DNA from: Paracoccus sediminis
GTDB lineage: Bacteria; Pseudomonadota; Alphaproteobacteria; Rhodobacterales; Rhodobacteraceae
Length of the DNA stretch: 64,000 nt
Assembly: GCF_900188295.1 (NCBI RefSeq)
Contig: NZ_FZNM01000013.1
Span: forward strand, 32,812 to 96,811
Reading direction: 5' to 3'
Shown here in pieces: positions 30,737-38,300 of the stretch (position 1 is the stretch's first letter; each line of letters starts with the position of its first letter). The position numbers and the translations under genes are program-made. The notes beneath the pieces were generated by a model. It made no database searches. It was given only the letters and a program-made list of their open reading frames with translations, and was not told the DNA's origin.

Positions 30737-31683
30737 TGAACGCGCTCGCCTTTCCCGGCTCGATCCCCGATCCTGCGCAGGCGGCCGAGATCCGCCTGCG
30801 TGTCCTCAGCCTCGGCGCCGGCGTCCAGTCGACCACGCTCGCCCTCATGGCTGCCCATGGCGAGATCGGCCCGATGCCGGATTGCGCGATCTTCGCGGAC
30901 ACCGGCTGGGAGCCGAACGCGGTCTATGAGCATCTTGCCTGGCTGGGATCGCCGAATGTCCTGCCATTCCCCATCCATATCGTCTCGGCCGGGGATATCC
31001 GCGCCGATCTGCTCACCGGCGCACGCGGCGAGCGGTGGGCCTCGATCCCCGCCTTCACACGCACGGTCGCGCCCGCTGGGACTGAACTACCCGTCTATGA
31101 TGAAGACGAGAACGGCGAACCCGTCATTGTCGGTTCCCGCGTCCTGGCAGGTGAGCGGATCAGCATTGGCATGATCCGCCGCCAATGCACCAAGGACTAC
31201 AAGATCACCCCAATCCGGCGGAAGGTGCGCGAACTCCTTGGCATTGCGGGGCGCCGCTCGCCCGGATCGCCAGTCGCCGAGCAATGGATCGGGATTTCTC
31301 TCGACGAGGCGTTGCGCATGAAGCCCTCGTTTGAGGACTGGCAGGTCAACCGCTGGCCCCTGATCGAACGGGGCATGACCCGCCAGGACTGCCTGCGCTG
31401 GCTGGAGCGGCATGGCTATCCTCTCCCGCCCAAGAGCGCCTGCATCGGCTGCCCGTTCCATTCCAATGCCTATTGGCGGCATATGCGTGACCACGATCCC
31501 GAAGGGTGGACCGATGCCGTGTCGGTCGATGCCGCCATCCGCACGGGCTTCCGGGGCATTCGCGGCGAGGTCTATCTTCACCGTTCCGCCGTCCCGCTCG
31601 ATCTGGCCGATCTTTCGACAGCCGCCGATCATGGCCAGCTCGACCTCTGGCCGAACGAATGCGAGGGCATGTGCGGGGTGTGA
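30733..31683 (+). CDS. PP-loop ATPase, PAPS reductase-like, with Cys cluster
   Basis: This 316-residue protein has a pyrophosphate-binding loop (SLGAGVQS, 26-33) as in PAPS reductases, tRNA-thiolating enzymes and the DNA phosphorothioation protein DndC. Cys152, Cys237 and Cys240 (CIGCPFHSN) and Cys310/Cys314 (CEGMCGV) could hold an iron-sulfur cluster. Family members activate a substrate by adenylation, often for sulfur transfer; the substrate here is unknown. It is translationally coupled to ArdC, so a role in modifying or protecting transferred DNA is conceivable but unproven. Start may be 30733 or 30736. Confidence 0.8.
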   Translation: MMNALAFPGSIPDPAQAAEIRLRVLSLGAGVQSTTLALMAAHGEIGPMPDCAIFADTGWEPNAVYEHLAWLGSPNVLPFPIHIVSAGDIRADLLTGARGERWASIPAFTRTVAPAGTELPVYDEDENGEPVIVGSRVLAGERISIGMIRRQCTKDYKITPIRRKVRELLGIAGRRSPGSPVAEQWIGISLDEALRMKPSFEDWQVNRWPLIERGMTRQDCLRWLERHGYPLPPKSACIGCPFHSNAYWRHMRDHDPEGWTDAVSVDAAIRTGFRGIRGEVYLHRSAVPLDLADLSTAADHGQLDLWPNECEGMCGV

Positions 31684-31742
31684 CTGCTGAAACTCGCCGA
31701 TGCACATAGCCGGATTTCCGGCTTTGCGATTTTCCGGCTCGC

Positions 31743-31838
31743 AGCGCCGCCCTTCTGGAGACAGAGGGCGGCGCTTTGGGTCGTGGCGGGTTGGGTGCCG
31801 GGAGAGAGGCTCCCGGCGGCCCGCCACGGAGAACGCAG
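31743..31838 (+). promoter_or_regulatory. Structured leader 2
   Basis: Three stems without mismatch: AGCGCCGCCCT/AGGGCGGCGCT (31743-31753, 31765-31775), outer CGTGGCGGG/CCCGCCACG (31782-31790, 31820-31828) and inner GCCGGGAG/CTCCCGGC (31797-31804, 31810-31817) around the loop AGAGG. Relative to leader 1 the outer stem has A-T replaced by G-C on both strands. GGAG lies 7 bases before the next ATG. Confidence 0.82.
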
Positions 31839-32225
31839 ATGCCTGCTATTCAGTCACCCACGCCCCTGAAAACCTTCCTCATCTGCCATGGCGCCGAGAA
31901 CGAGTTCTGGCTGTGCAAGGCCGCGGACCGGAATCATGCCGTCGAGCAGTTTGAAGCCGCCGCGACGGACGGCGACATCAACGAGGTATTCGAGTGCGTC
32001 CCCGCCATGAACCGCTACTTCGTCCGCCAGCGGCGGGCGATGTGGGTCTGCTTCGTCCAGGAGGTCGAAGCAGAGGATGAGGATGCCGCGGTCGATGCCT
32101 TCTACCAAGGGTTCGATCCGCAGCACTTCTTCATAGAGGGCGCCCTTCAACACGCTGATCATGGCCCCGCCACGGTCTTCGACCGGCGGGAATACCCGAA
32201 CGCGAATGTTGCCGAGGCCGACTGA
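31839..32225 (+). CDS. Hypothetical ICE protein (128 residues)
   Basis: This acidic soluble protein starts MPAIQSPTPLKTFLICHG and is rich in aromatic and acidic residues (NEFWLCKAADRNHAVEQFE, VEAEDEDAAVDAFYQGF). I recognise no domain, signal peptide or membrane segment. The start follows leader 2 with GGAG 7 bases upstream. It lies between the ArdC/PP-loop pair and the ParB-like gene, each unit with its own copy of the structured leader, which suggests a shared control of early-expressed ICE genes. Confidence 0.75.
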   Translation: MPAIQSPTPLKTFLICHGAENEFWLCKAADRNHAVEQFEAAATDGDINEVFECVPAMNRYFVRQRRAMWVCFVQEVEAEDEDAAVDAFYQGFDPQHFFIEGALQHADHGPATVFDRREYPNANVAEAD

Positions 32226-32264
32226 CGAGCTGTTCCAAAGCTGAATAGCCCGTGTCCTTGCGAC

Positions 32265-32362
32265 AGCGCTGCCCTCTTAGAGTAAGAGGGCGGCGCTTCG
32301 CTTCGTGACGGGTTGGAGGTCGAGAGAGAGGCTCACGACCGCCCGTCGCGGAGATGACCACC
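32265..32362 (+). promoter_or_regulatory. Structured leader 3 (upstream of the ParB-like gene)
   Basis: The first stem AGCGCTGCCCTCTT/AAGAGGGCGGCGCT (32265-32278, 32284-32297) is 14 bp with one G-U. The outer stem is CGTGACGGG/CCCGTCGCG (32304-32312, 32342-32350). The inner stem is GGTCG/CGACC with GAG-AGAGG-CTC at its tip. GGAG at the base serves as ribosome-binding site. Confidence 0.82.
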
Positions 32363-34516
32363 ATGGCCCGAGCTGCCAAGAAAAAGAAGCCCGCCCTTCA
32401 GATGATCGAGTTCTCGCGGGCGCGCGATATTCCGTTCAACCGCATCCGACTGTCGGATAGCAACGTCCGCGAGATCGACGTGGAGGCCGGCCTGGACGAC
32501 CTGACCCATGACATCGACCGGCGGGAAGATCTCGTGCAAGGTCTCAATGTCCGCGCCGTATTCGACGAGGACGGCAATGAGACCGGCGATTTCGAGACAC
32601 CCGCAGGCGGCCGCCGCTACAGGTCCATCGCGCGCCTTGTGGAAGCCGGTCGCTTCCCGGCCGAAGGGCTTGTGCCTTGCATCGTCAAGAAGGCCGACGC
32701 CAAGACCTCGGCCGTCGACGACTCGCTGGCCGAGAACCTGCTGCGCCTCGCCCTGCATCCGCTCGACCAGTTCAAGGCGTTCAAGCGGATGTTCGACATG
32801 GGCATGTCGAAGGAGGAGATCGCCGACGCCTGGCGGACCACGCCGCGCTACATCATGCAGCGTCTGCGCCTCGCCACCGTCGCGCCGACACTACACGATG
32901 CCTATGCGCGCAACGAGATGACGCTGGCGATGCTGGAAGCCTTCACCGTCAACCCCGACCACGAGCGCCAGCATCAGGTCTGGGAGCGCATCAGCACGTC
33001 GTGGCAGAAGGAGCCCTGGCAGATCCGCAATATGCTGACCGAGACCACGGTTCCGGCCGCCGATAAGCGCGCCCGCTTTATCGGCGTCGAAGCCTATGAG
33101 ACAGCGGGCGGCCCGGTGCTGCGCGACCTCTTCTCCGAGGAAAACGGCGGCTGGTTGCAGGACGTCACGCTCCTCGACCGCCTGGTCGACGAGAAGCTGC
33201 GCGCCATTGCCGACGAGATCGCCGGTCAAGGCTGGAAGTGGATCGACGCGGCGGTCGAGCTGCCCTACGGCCACACCAACGGCCTGCGCAAGCTGGCCGG
33301 TGTGACCCAGGAACTGACCGAAGAGGAGCGCGCCACGCGCGAGGCGCTGCGCGACGAGTATGACGAACTCGAAGCCAAGTATGCCGAAGCCGACGACCTC
33401 CCCGATGAGGCCGATCAGCGTCTCGGGGAGATCGAGGCCGAGCTGGAAGCCTTCGAGAACCGGCCCGTCACCTTCGCGCCGGAAGACATCGCCCGTGCCG
33501 GTGTTTTCGTCAGTATCGGCCGCGAGGGCGAGTTGATCGTCAGCAGCGGCTACGTCCGCCGCGAGGATGAGCAACCCGAGACGGTCGATGGCGAGGATGC
33601 CGGAGAGGGCGCGGACCCGTCCGACCCTGATGCCGTGCAGCGCGCCGTCATCACTGTCGGCGGCGAGCCGGTCCCGGACGCCGACGAGGAAGAGGACGAT
33701 GCTGTCAAACCGCTGCCCGAGCGGCTGGTGACGGACCTGACCGCATGGCGGACGCTGGCGCTGCGCAATGCGCTCGCCGAGAATCCGCACGTCGCCATGA
33801 CGGCCCTGCTGCACAAGCTGGTTCTCGATACCTTCGAGCGCACGTCCACCTCGGGAACGAGCCTTTATGCCGCCGTGCGTCACATCTATCTCCCGGCCGA
33901 TGCGACCGGGCTCGCGGACAGTGCCGCCGCGAAGATGATCGACGAACGCGCGGACGCCTGGCGGGGCGACATTCCCTCCGGTGATGACGACAGGCTCTGG
34001 GGCTGGATCGACGGCCTCGACGATGCCAGCCGCCTGGCGCTGCTCGCCCATTGCGTCAGCTTCGGCGTCAACGCGCTCTATGAGCGGCCGAACCCCTATT
34101 CGGGGAATGGCATCTCGCAGCACGGTCTCGACCGCCGCATGGCCGAGGCCGAACGGCTGGCGCAGGCCACCGGCCTCGATCTTGTCGAAGCCGGCTGGAA
34201 ACCCACGGTCGAGAACTACCTCGGCCGCGTGACCAAGACTCGCATCCTCGAAGCGGTGCGTGAAGGCGCCGGCGATCGCGCGGCCGATCTCATCGCGCAT
34301 CTCAAGAAGGGCGACATGGCGAAGGAGGCCGAGCGGCTTCTGGCCGATACCGGCTGGCTGCCGGAGCCGCTGCGCCCCACCGTGGACGCGCAGGCCGTGG
34401 ATGGCTCAGCCGATCAGGACGAGAATGGCATGGCGTTGCCCGATTTCCTCGCCGGTGACGATGAGAACGCGGCCGATGCCGCCGACGATCCGGTGGCCTT
34501 GGTCGCCGCCGAGTGA
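32363..34516 (+). CDS. ParB/Srx-fold nuclease-like protein
   Basis: This 717-residue protein opens with a ParB-like domain: NRIRLSDSNVREID, then TPAGGRRYRSIARL (the GxRR box) and SLAENLLRLALHPLDQFKAF, followed by a helix-turn-helix (MSKEEIADAWRTTPRYIMQRLRLA). The long C-terminal part is acidic and partly coiled (LRDEYDELEAKYAEADDLPDE). Such large ParB-like proteins are common in ICEs and plasmid leading regions, where some cleave single-stranded DNA; partition is less likely as parA is 20 kb away with its own small partner. ATG at 32363 (9 bases after GGAG) is preferred over 32354. Confidence 0.85.
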   Translation: MARAAKKKKPALQMIEFSRARDIPFNRIRLSDSNVREIDVEAGLDDLTHDIDRREDLVQGLNVRAVFDEDGNETGDFETPAGGRRYRSIARLVEAGRFPAEGLVPCIVKKADAKTSAVDDSLAENLLRLALHPLDQFKAFKRMFDMGMSKEEIADAWRTTPRYIMQRLRLATVAPTLHDAYARNEMTLAMLEAFTVNPDHERQHQVWERISTSWQKEPWQIRNMLTETTVPAADKRARFIGVEAYETAGGPVLRDLFSEENGGWLQDVTLLDRLVDEKLRAIADEIAGQGWKWIDAAVELPYGHTNGLRKLAGVTQELTEEERATREALRDEYDELEAKYAEADDLPDEADQRLGEIEAELEAFENRPVTFAPEDIARAGVFVSIGREGELIVSSGYVRREDEQPETVDGEDAGEGADPSDPDAVQRAVITVGGEPVPDADEEEDDAVKPLPERLVTDLTAWRTLALRNALAENPHVAMTALLHKLVLDTFERTSTSGTSLYAAVRHIYLPADATGLADSAAAKMIDERADAWRGDIPSGDDDRLWGWIDGLDDASRLALLAHCVSFGVNALYERPNPYSGNGISQHGLDRRMAEAERLAQATGLDLVEAGWKPTVENYLGRVTKTRILEAVREGAGDRAADLIAHLKKGDMAKEAERLLADTGWLPEPLRPTVDAQAVDGSADQDENGMALPDFLAGDDENAADAADDPVALVAAE

Positions 34517-34573
34517 CGCGCACCAGCGGGGCGGTCTCGGTCGCCCCGCTTACTCCCCACCCCATATAGGCTC

Positions 34574-34596
34574 GGCCCCGGCCGGGCCTTTTTTTT
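34574..34596 (+). terminator. Intrinsic terminator after the ParB-like gene
   Basis: GGCCC/GGGCC stem (34574-34578, 34584-34588) followed by eight T residues. It ends 14 bases before the next ATG, so the downstream gene needs read-through or a promoter near the hairpin. Confidence 0.75.
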
Positions 34597-34610
34597 CAGG
34601 AGACAGGATC

Positions 34611-34940
34611 ATGCCATCCGACAACCATCCCAACCCCGGCCAGCCCATTCCTCAGACTGTTCATGTCGCCCTTTATGAACATCGCTATGGAACCGATGTG
34701 CGCGCTTTTCTCGACAGCGAAGAGGCGATGCACTGGCGCACAGAGATCGCCAAAGAATGGTGGACTGACGCCTTCGATGACGATCTGCCGCCCGACGACC
34801 AGATCGGCGACGTGTATTTCGAGCGCATGTTGGAGCGCGACGAGTTCTTTTGGACGAAGGCGTGTGAAATCAAACGCGATCCTCCTGATTCCACCGATCC
34901 GGACAGCCCCGTTCCAAGCGCCGATGGTGGTGGCGCATGA
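34611..34940 (+). CDS. Hypothetical ICE protein (109 residues)
   Basis: This small acidic protein starts MPSDNHPNPGQPIPQTVHVALYEHRYG and is rich in Asp, Glu and Trp (WRTEIAKEWWTDAFDDDLPPDD). No domain is recognised; no signal or membrane segment. CAGGAGAC lies just before the ATG. The stop overlaps the start of the next gene (ATGATCATG), so the pair is probably translated together. Confidence 0.72.
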   Translation: MPSDNHPNPGQPIPQTVHVALYEHRYGTDVRAFLDSEEAMHWRTEIAKEWWTDAFDDDLPPDDQIGDVYFERMLERDEFFWTKACEIKRDPPDSTDPDSPVPSADGGGA

Positions 34941-35236
34941 TCATGACGGTTGATGAAATCTTCGCTGACGACCGCCGCAACCCTCCCATGGAGCGATCGC
35001 TTCCGTGGGAGGAAACGCGCGGCGGCGTCACCGTCTTCGTGGAGCCGAAGCCTCATTGGGCCGAGGACATGCGCGCCTTCCGGCTCGATAGGTGCGAATA
35101 TTGCCGCTATGCGGACTGGAGCGCGCACGGCGCCCGGACACGGTTCTACGGTCATATCGACACGTCCGGCGACGACGTGATGATGGAGGCTCGGGCAATT
35201 ATCGCCCGCGAGATCGCCGATGGGCTATGGGACTGA
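34937..35236 (+). CDS. Hypothetical ICE protein (99 residues)
   Basis: This 99-residue protein contains a Cys pair (DRCEYCRYADWS) and acidic ends. I recognise no family. It overlaps the upstream small gene by 4 bases and may start at ATG 34937 or 34943. Gene context (small acidic proteins in the ICE block between the ParB-like and SNase genes) gives no clear function. Confidence 0.68.
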   Translation: MIMTVDEIFADDRRNPPMERSLPWEETRGGVTVFVEPKPHWAEDMRAFRLDRCEYCRYADWSAHGARTRFYGHIDTSGDDVMMEARAIIAREIADGLWD

Positions 35237-35663
35237 GCAGCCCTTACGCCTGTGCCTGGCGCAGACCGGGCCATCGGGGTATCGCCGCGCAGCCAGCGAC
35301 GGATCGAGGTCCAGCGTCACCATTGCGCCGTCAGCTTCTCGCAGCGGGACAGCGGATTCCATCTCCAGCCTGAAACACATCCTGAAGATCAGCCCGGCAA
35401 CGAGGCTGGCGCGGCGGGGCATCTATGACGGGATTCCCGGCATCCTGTCAGAGGCGAAGCACCACCCCCGCTTCCATTCGCGAACCTTGGTCCGACCGTC
35501 TCTTTGTCAATCAACCCACGAGGGGTCGGCTTACGCGAGCGTGCCGCCCTCGCGGATTCGGACGAGCCGAACGCGCGAGGGTGATTGCAGATCCGGTCGG
35601 ACACTTCGGGCGCCTGTCGCGCGGGGGATGGTCCCCCGCCTCCCAAGACAGGAGCCGGAACCC
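35237..35663 (+). promoter_or_regulatory. Non-coding stretch with hairpins before a 54-residue gene
   Basis: No convincing gene is seen; short minus-strand frames exist without ribosome-binding sites. Two symmetrical structures precede the next gene: CCCTCGCG/CGCGAGGG (about 35550-35580) and GCGGGGGA-TGG-TCCCCCGC (35621-35639), the latter enclosed by CCTGTC/GACAGG. A hairpin with the same TGG loop lies before ssb (46210-46230). Confidence 0.5.
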
Positions 35664-35828
35664 ATGTCCTATGCAGATGCCACCGCCTTCGCCGCCAGCC
35701 TCGCCACCACGCTGATGGTTTCCATCGTCGTGTTTCAGGCCGGAGATGGAACCCACTCCGCCATGCCGGCCGACGAGTTCGACGGCGACGAGGAGATGGT
35801 GAAGCTGGAACTCGATCCGTGGAGCTGA
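35664..35828 (+). CDS. Small hypothetical protein (54 residues)
   Basis: The frame starts MSYADATAFAASLATTLMVSIVVFQAGDG, with a short hydrophobic stretch (residues 12-25) and an acidic C-terminus. CAGGAG lies 11 bases before the ATG. It may be a small membrane-associated protein. No family is recognised; the good ribosome-binding site and preceding hairpin leader support it as real. Confidence 0.6.
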   Translation: MSYADATAFAASLATTLMVSIVVFQAGDGTHSAMPADEFDGDEEMVKLELDPWS

Positions 35829-35850
35829 GGCGCGAAAGCGCCTCACTCCC

Positions 35851-36003
35851 AAGGCCCGGTGCCCAAGCGCAGTCGGGCCTTCTCCCGACAATCGCCGCCG
35901 ATTGCCGCTTGCGTGCCGGACGGCATTGCGATCTCGACCCGCATCGGAAAGAACCGTCGGCGATCACGCCGATTTCGCTCCATCAAGATGAAAGCCATTC
36001 GCC
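35851..36003. other. Intergenic with hairpin after the 54-residue gene
   Basis: GGCCCG/CGGGCC flank a 15-base loop near 35852-35878 and could terminate transcription. No gene is seen in the rest. Confidence 0.35.
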
Positions 36004-36372
36004 ATGCTCAGCCATATTGTCGTTTCCATTCTGCTCTGCACGGCGTCATGCGAACCGGCCGAAATCCGCGTCTGGGACGGCGATTCCATTCGCTTGGGCA
36101 CGACGCGGCAATCTGAGGCCGTCCGGATCTTCAACATCGACGCCCCCGAGATCGAGGGGCAATGCGCGTATGAAACCGACCTCGCGCTGCAATCGAAGAT
36201 CAGGCTGGCCGAGCTTCTGAAAGGCCAGCGGATCGAAATCCTGCACCAGGGAACCGACCGCTATGGCCGGACCCTGGCGGCGATCCGCGTCGAGGGACGA
36301 GACGTCGGAGACATTCTCGTCAGCGAGGGACTGGCCCGAACCTGGGCGGGACGCCGCGAACCGTGGTGCTGA
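36004..36372 (+). CDS. Staphylococcal nuclease-like (SNase) protein
   Basis: This 122-residue protein has the TNase/SNase fold signature: IRVWDGDSIRLG, VRIFNIDAPEIEG and TDRYGRTLAAIRV, with the arginines and glutamate of the calcium-dependent active site present. The first 17 residues (MLSHIVVSILLCTASCE) look like a signal or lipoprotein leader with LCTASC, so it probably acts in the periplasm or at the envelope. Homologues occur on many alphaproteobacterial conjugative elements; the role there is not established. It precedes structured leader 4. Confidence 0.85.
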   Translation: MLSHIVVSILLCTASCEPAEIRVWDGDSIRLGTTRQSEAVRIFNIDAPEIEGQCAYETDLALQSKIRLAELLKGQRIEILHQGTDRYGRTLAAIRVEGRDVGDILVSEGLARTWAGRREPWC

Positions 36373-36470
36373 TCCACCCCGACAACAGGAGAGTGAGAGG
36401 GTGGGTCGGTTGGCCGTGACGGGTTGCAGGTGGAAGAGAGGCTTCCGCCGCCCGTCGTGGAGCAAACCCC
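36371..36470 (+). promoter_or_regulatory. Structured leader 4
   Basis: Stems: GATCCACCC/GGGTGGGTC (36371-36379, 36399-36407), outer CCGTGACGGG/CCCGTCGTGG (36414-36423, 36451-36460) and inner GGTGGAAG/CTTCCGCC (36429-36436, 36442-36449) around AGAGG. GAGAGTGAGAG occupies the first loop, as in leader 1. The first stem has an unrelated sequence to that of leaders 2 and 3 yet still pairs. GGAG lies 8 bases before the ATG. Confidence 0.82.
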
Positions 36471-37028
36471 ATGACCCTTTCCCACCACCCCGGTTTTACC
36501 CTGGTCGGCGACGTCATCACGCGCGAGGTGTTGCCCCGGCTGCGCTACGCCCAAAAGCTGCCGTTGCGCCTCTCCTGCATGGGCACGGCCGGTTACGAGG
36601 GCCTCGACGAGGCCGATGAATTCGACCGCACGGTCGTCATCGGTCAATCCGCATCCGCCGAAGAAGCCATGATCCTTGCCAGCCAGCGCGTCGCGCGCGG
36701 CGACATTCGTGTCAGCGCGGACGACACGCTGCGCTTTCACCCGCGTATCGTCGTCATTCAGGACGGCGATCTCGGCCTGGTTCTCGGTGGCGAGATCCGG
36801 GCAGGAATCGTCCTCTGGCAGCAGCCCGTCGTCTCCGACGTGGAGGCCCGCCGCATCATCACCGAAGCCAGCCGCTTGCGCGGGCTGGCCTTCGCCGCCT
36901 CCGGTCGGGTCGATCACAGCGCAGCCCGCGATCATCGTTATCGCGCCAGCCTGCTCGAGGCCCGACTGGTCGATCCCTACTGGCGCGAGACCGCGGCGGA
37001 GCTTCTCCATCTGCCCCAGGCCGCCTGA
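36471..37028 (+). CDS. Hypothetical ICE protein (185 residues)
   Basis: This soluble protein starts MTLSHHPGFTLVGDVITREVLPRLRYAQ. It has a regular alternation of hydrophobic and charged residues with several arginine-rich helices (DVEARRIITEASRLRGLAF). I recognise no family or catalytic motif. It is led by structured leader 4 and ends before an intrinsic terminator-like hairpin at 37048. Confidence 0.72.
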   Translation: MTLSHHPGFTLVGDVITREVLPRLRYAQKLPLRLSCMGTAGYEGLDEADEFDRTVVIGQSASAEEAMILASQRVARGDIRVSADDTLRFHPRIVVIQDGDLGLVLGGEIRAGIVLWQQPVVSDVEARRIITEASRLRGLAFAASGRVDHSAARDHRYRASLLEARLVDPYWRETAAELLHLPQAA

Positions 37029-37047
37029 CACCTTCTTCCACATCTTC

Positions 37048-37076
37048 GCCCGGCCGCGCGCCGGGCTTTCTCGTTT
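37048..37076 (+). terminator. Hairpin terminator before the 138-residue gene
   Basis: GCCCGG/CCGGGC (37048-37053, 37061-37066) followed by TTTCTCGTTT. As at 34574, the hairpin is placed immediately before the ribosome-binding site (CAGGAG) of the next gene. Confidence 0.6.
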
Positions 37077-37088
37077 CAGGAGTCCGAC

Positions 37089-37505
37089 ATGGCTAACTAT
37101 TTCACCCATTTCTCCTGCCTGCTCGACGTAGGCACCCCGGAAAACGCCGCCCGCGCGCTCGACCTCTACAACGCACTTTCAGAGGAAAACGCTGCCGAAG
37201 ACCCTCCCTCGGAAGGATTCATTCTGTCGATCCAGCCTGAGCATGGCGGCACCCAGCTCTGGATGCGCGACGATGAGACCGGCGATCCCGAGCATGTGAT
37301 CCAGTTCGTAAAACGCTGCGCGGCCGCGTTCGGCCTGTCGGGCCTCTGGGGCTTCCAGTATGCGACCGCCTGCTCGCAAGCCAGGGTCAACGCCTTCGGT
37401 GGTGGCGCGCATGCCCTCGATCTCGCCACCGGCGAGACCGTGGACTGGATCTATAGCGGCAGCTGGCTGGAGATCGTCCTGGACGGAGGTGATCCCTATG
37501 CCTGA
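37089..37505 (+). CDS. Hypothetical ICE protein (138 residues)
   Basis: This 138-residue acidic protein starts MANYFTHFSCLLDVGTPENAARALDLYNAL and contains Gly- and Trp-rich segments (SGLWGFQYATACSQ, DWIYSGSWLEIVLDGG). It looks conserved-element-like but I cannot assign a domain. CAGGAG lies upstream. It overlaps the next gene by 8 bases (ATGCCTGA), so the two are a translational pair. Confidence 0.72.
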   Translation: MANYFTHFSCLLDVGTPENAARALDLYNALSEENAAEDPPSEGFILSIQPEHGGTQLWMRDDETGDPEHVIQFVKRCAAAFGLSGLWGFQYATACSQARVNAFGGGAHALDLATGETVDWIYSGSWLEIVLDGGDPYA

Positions 37506-38142
37506 GATCATCGAAACCACGGTCTATCGGCTCGACGAGCTTTCCGACACGGCGAAGGACAAGGCCCGCGCCTGGTATCGCGAAGGCGGGTTCGACTACG
37601 ACTGGTATGATGCGGTCTATGAGGATTTCCAGCGGATCGCGGAAATCCTCGGCATCCGCTTCAAGACCCGCACCGTGCGCCTGTATGGCGGCGGCTCGCG
37701 GCGGGAGCCGCGCATCTTCTTCTCAGGCTTCTGGTCACAAGGCGATGGCGCTTGTTGGGAAGGGTTCTACTCCTATGGGAAGAACGCCTCGGCCGAGATT
37801 CGATCCCATGCACCGCAGGATACGGCCCTGCACGGTATCGCCGATGCCCTTCAGGCAATCCAGCGACGCAATTTCTACCAGCTTCGCGCCGAGGCCAGCC
37901 ATCGTGGTCGCTACTACCATGAGTATTGCATGGCGATTTCCGTCGAACGCGACAGCCAGACATATCAGGACATGACCGCCGATGCCGAGGAGATCGTGAT
38001 TGAGGCGCTGCGCGATCTGGCCCGTTGGCTCTACCGCCAGCTTGAGCGCGAATACGACTACCTCTCCTCGGGTGAGGCGGTGGATGAGACCATCACCGCC
38101 AACGAATATACCTTCACCAAAGCCGGACGCCGTTTTGGCTGA
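37498..38142 (+). CDS. Hypothetical ICE protein (214 residues), antitoxin-like annotation in relatives
   Basis: The 214-residue protein starts MPEIIETTVYRLDELSDTAKDKARAWYREGG; proteins with this start are often labelled 'antitoxin of toxin-antitoxin stability system' or phage-related, but no toxin is evident here. It has many aromatic residues (FDYDWYDAVYEDFQRIAEILG) and no catalytic motif I can name. A strong GGAGGTGATC precedes the start. It is followed by a terminator at 38148. Confidence 0.7.
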   Translation: MPEIIETTVYRLDELSDTAKDKARAWYREGGFDYDWYDAVYEDFQRIAEILGIRFKTRTVRLYGGGSRREPRIFFSGFWSQGDGACWEGFYSYGKNASAEIRSHAPQDTALHGIADALQAIQRRNFYQLRAEASHRGRYYHEYCMAISVERDSQTYQDMTADAEEIVIEALRDLARWLYRQLEREYDYLSSGEAVDETITANEYTFTKAGRRFG

Positions 38143-38147
38143 CCCCG

Positions 38148-38180
38148 ACAAGCGCTCCGCCTCTCGGCCGGGCGCTTGTT
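38148..38180 (+). terminator. Terminator after the 214-residue gene
   Basis: ACAAGCGC (38148-38155) pairs perfectly with GCGCTTGT (38172-38179), followed by TTCATG. Good stem, weak T-run. Confidence 0.5.
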
Positions 38181-38300
38181 TCATGCCTGCTTACGCCACG
38201 GCTTGAGAGGGAGAGAGCGACCGGAAGGGATTTGAGCCGGTGCGGTCGAGAGAGAGCGCCGTGCGGCTCGGTCCTATTCCGCTCTCCCAAGGAATCTCCG

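Noticed and set aside
35225..35422. 65-codon minus-strand ORF
   Set aside because: No ribosome-binding site or family; opposite to all neighbours. Possible but unsupported.
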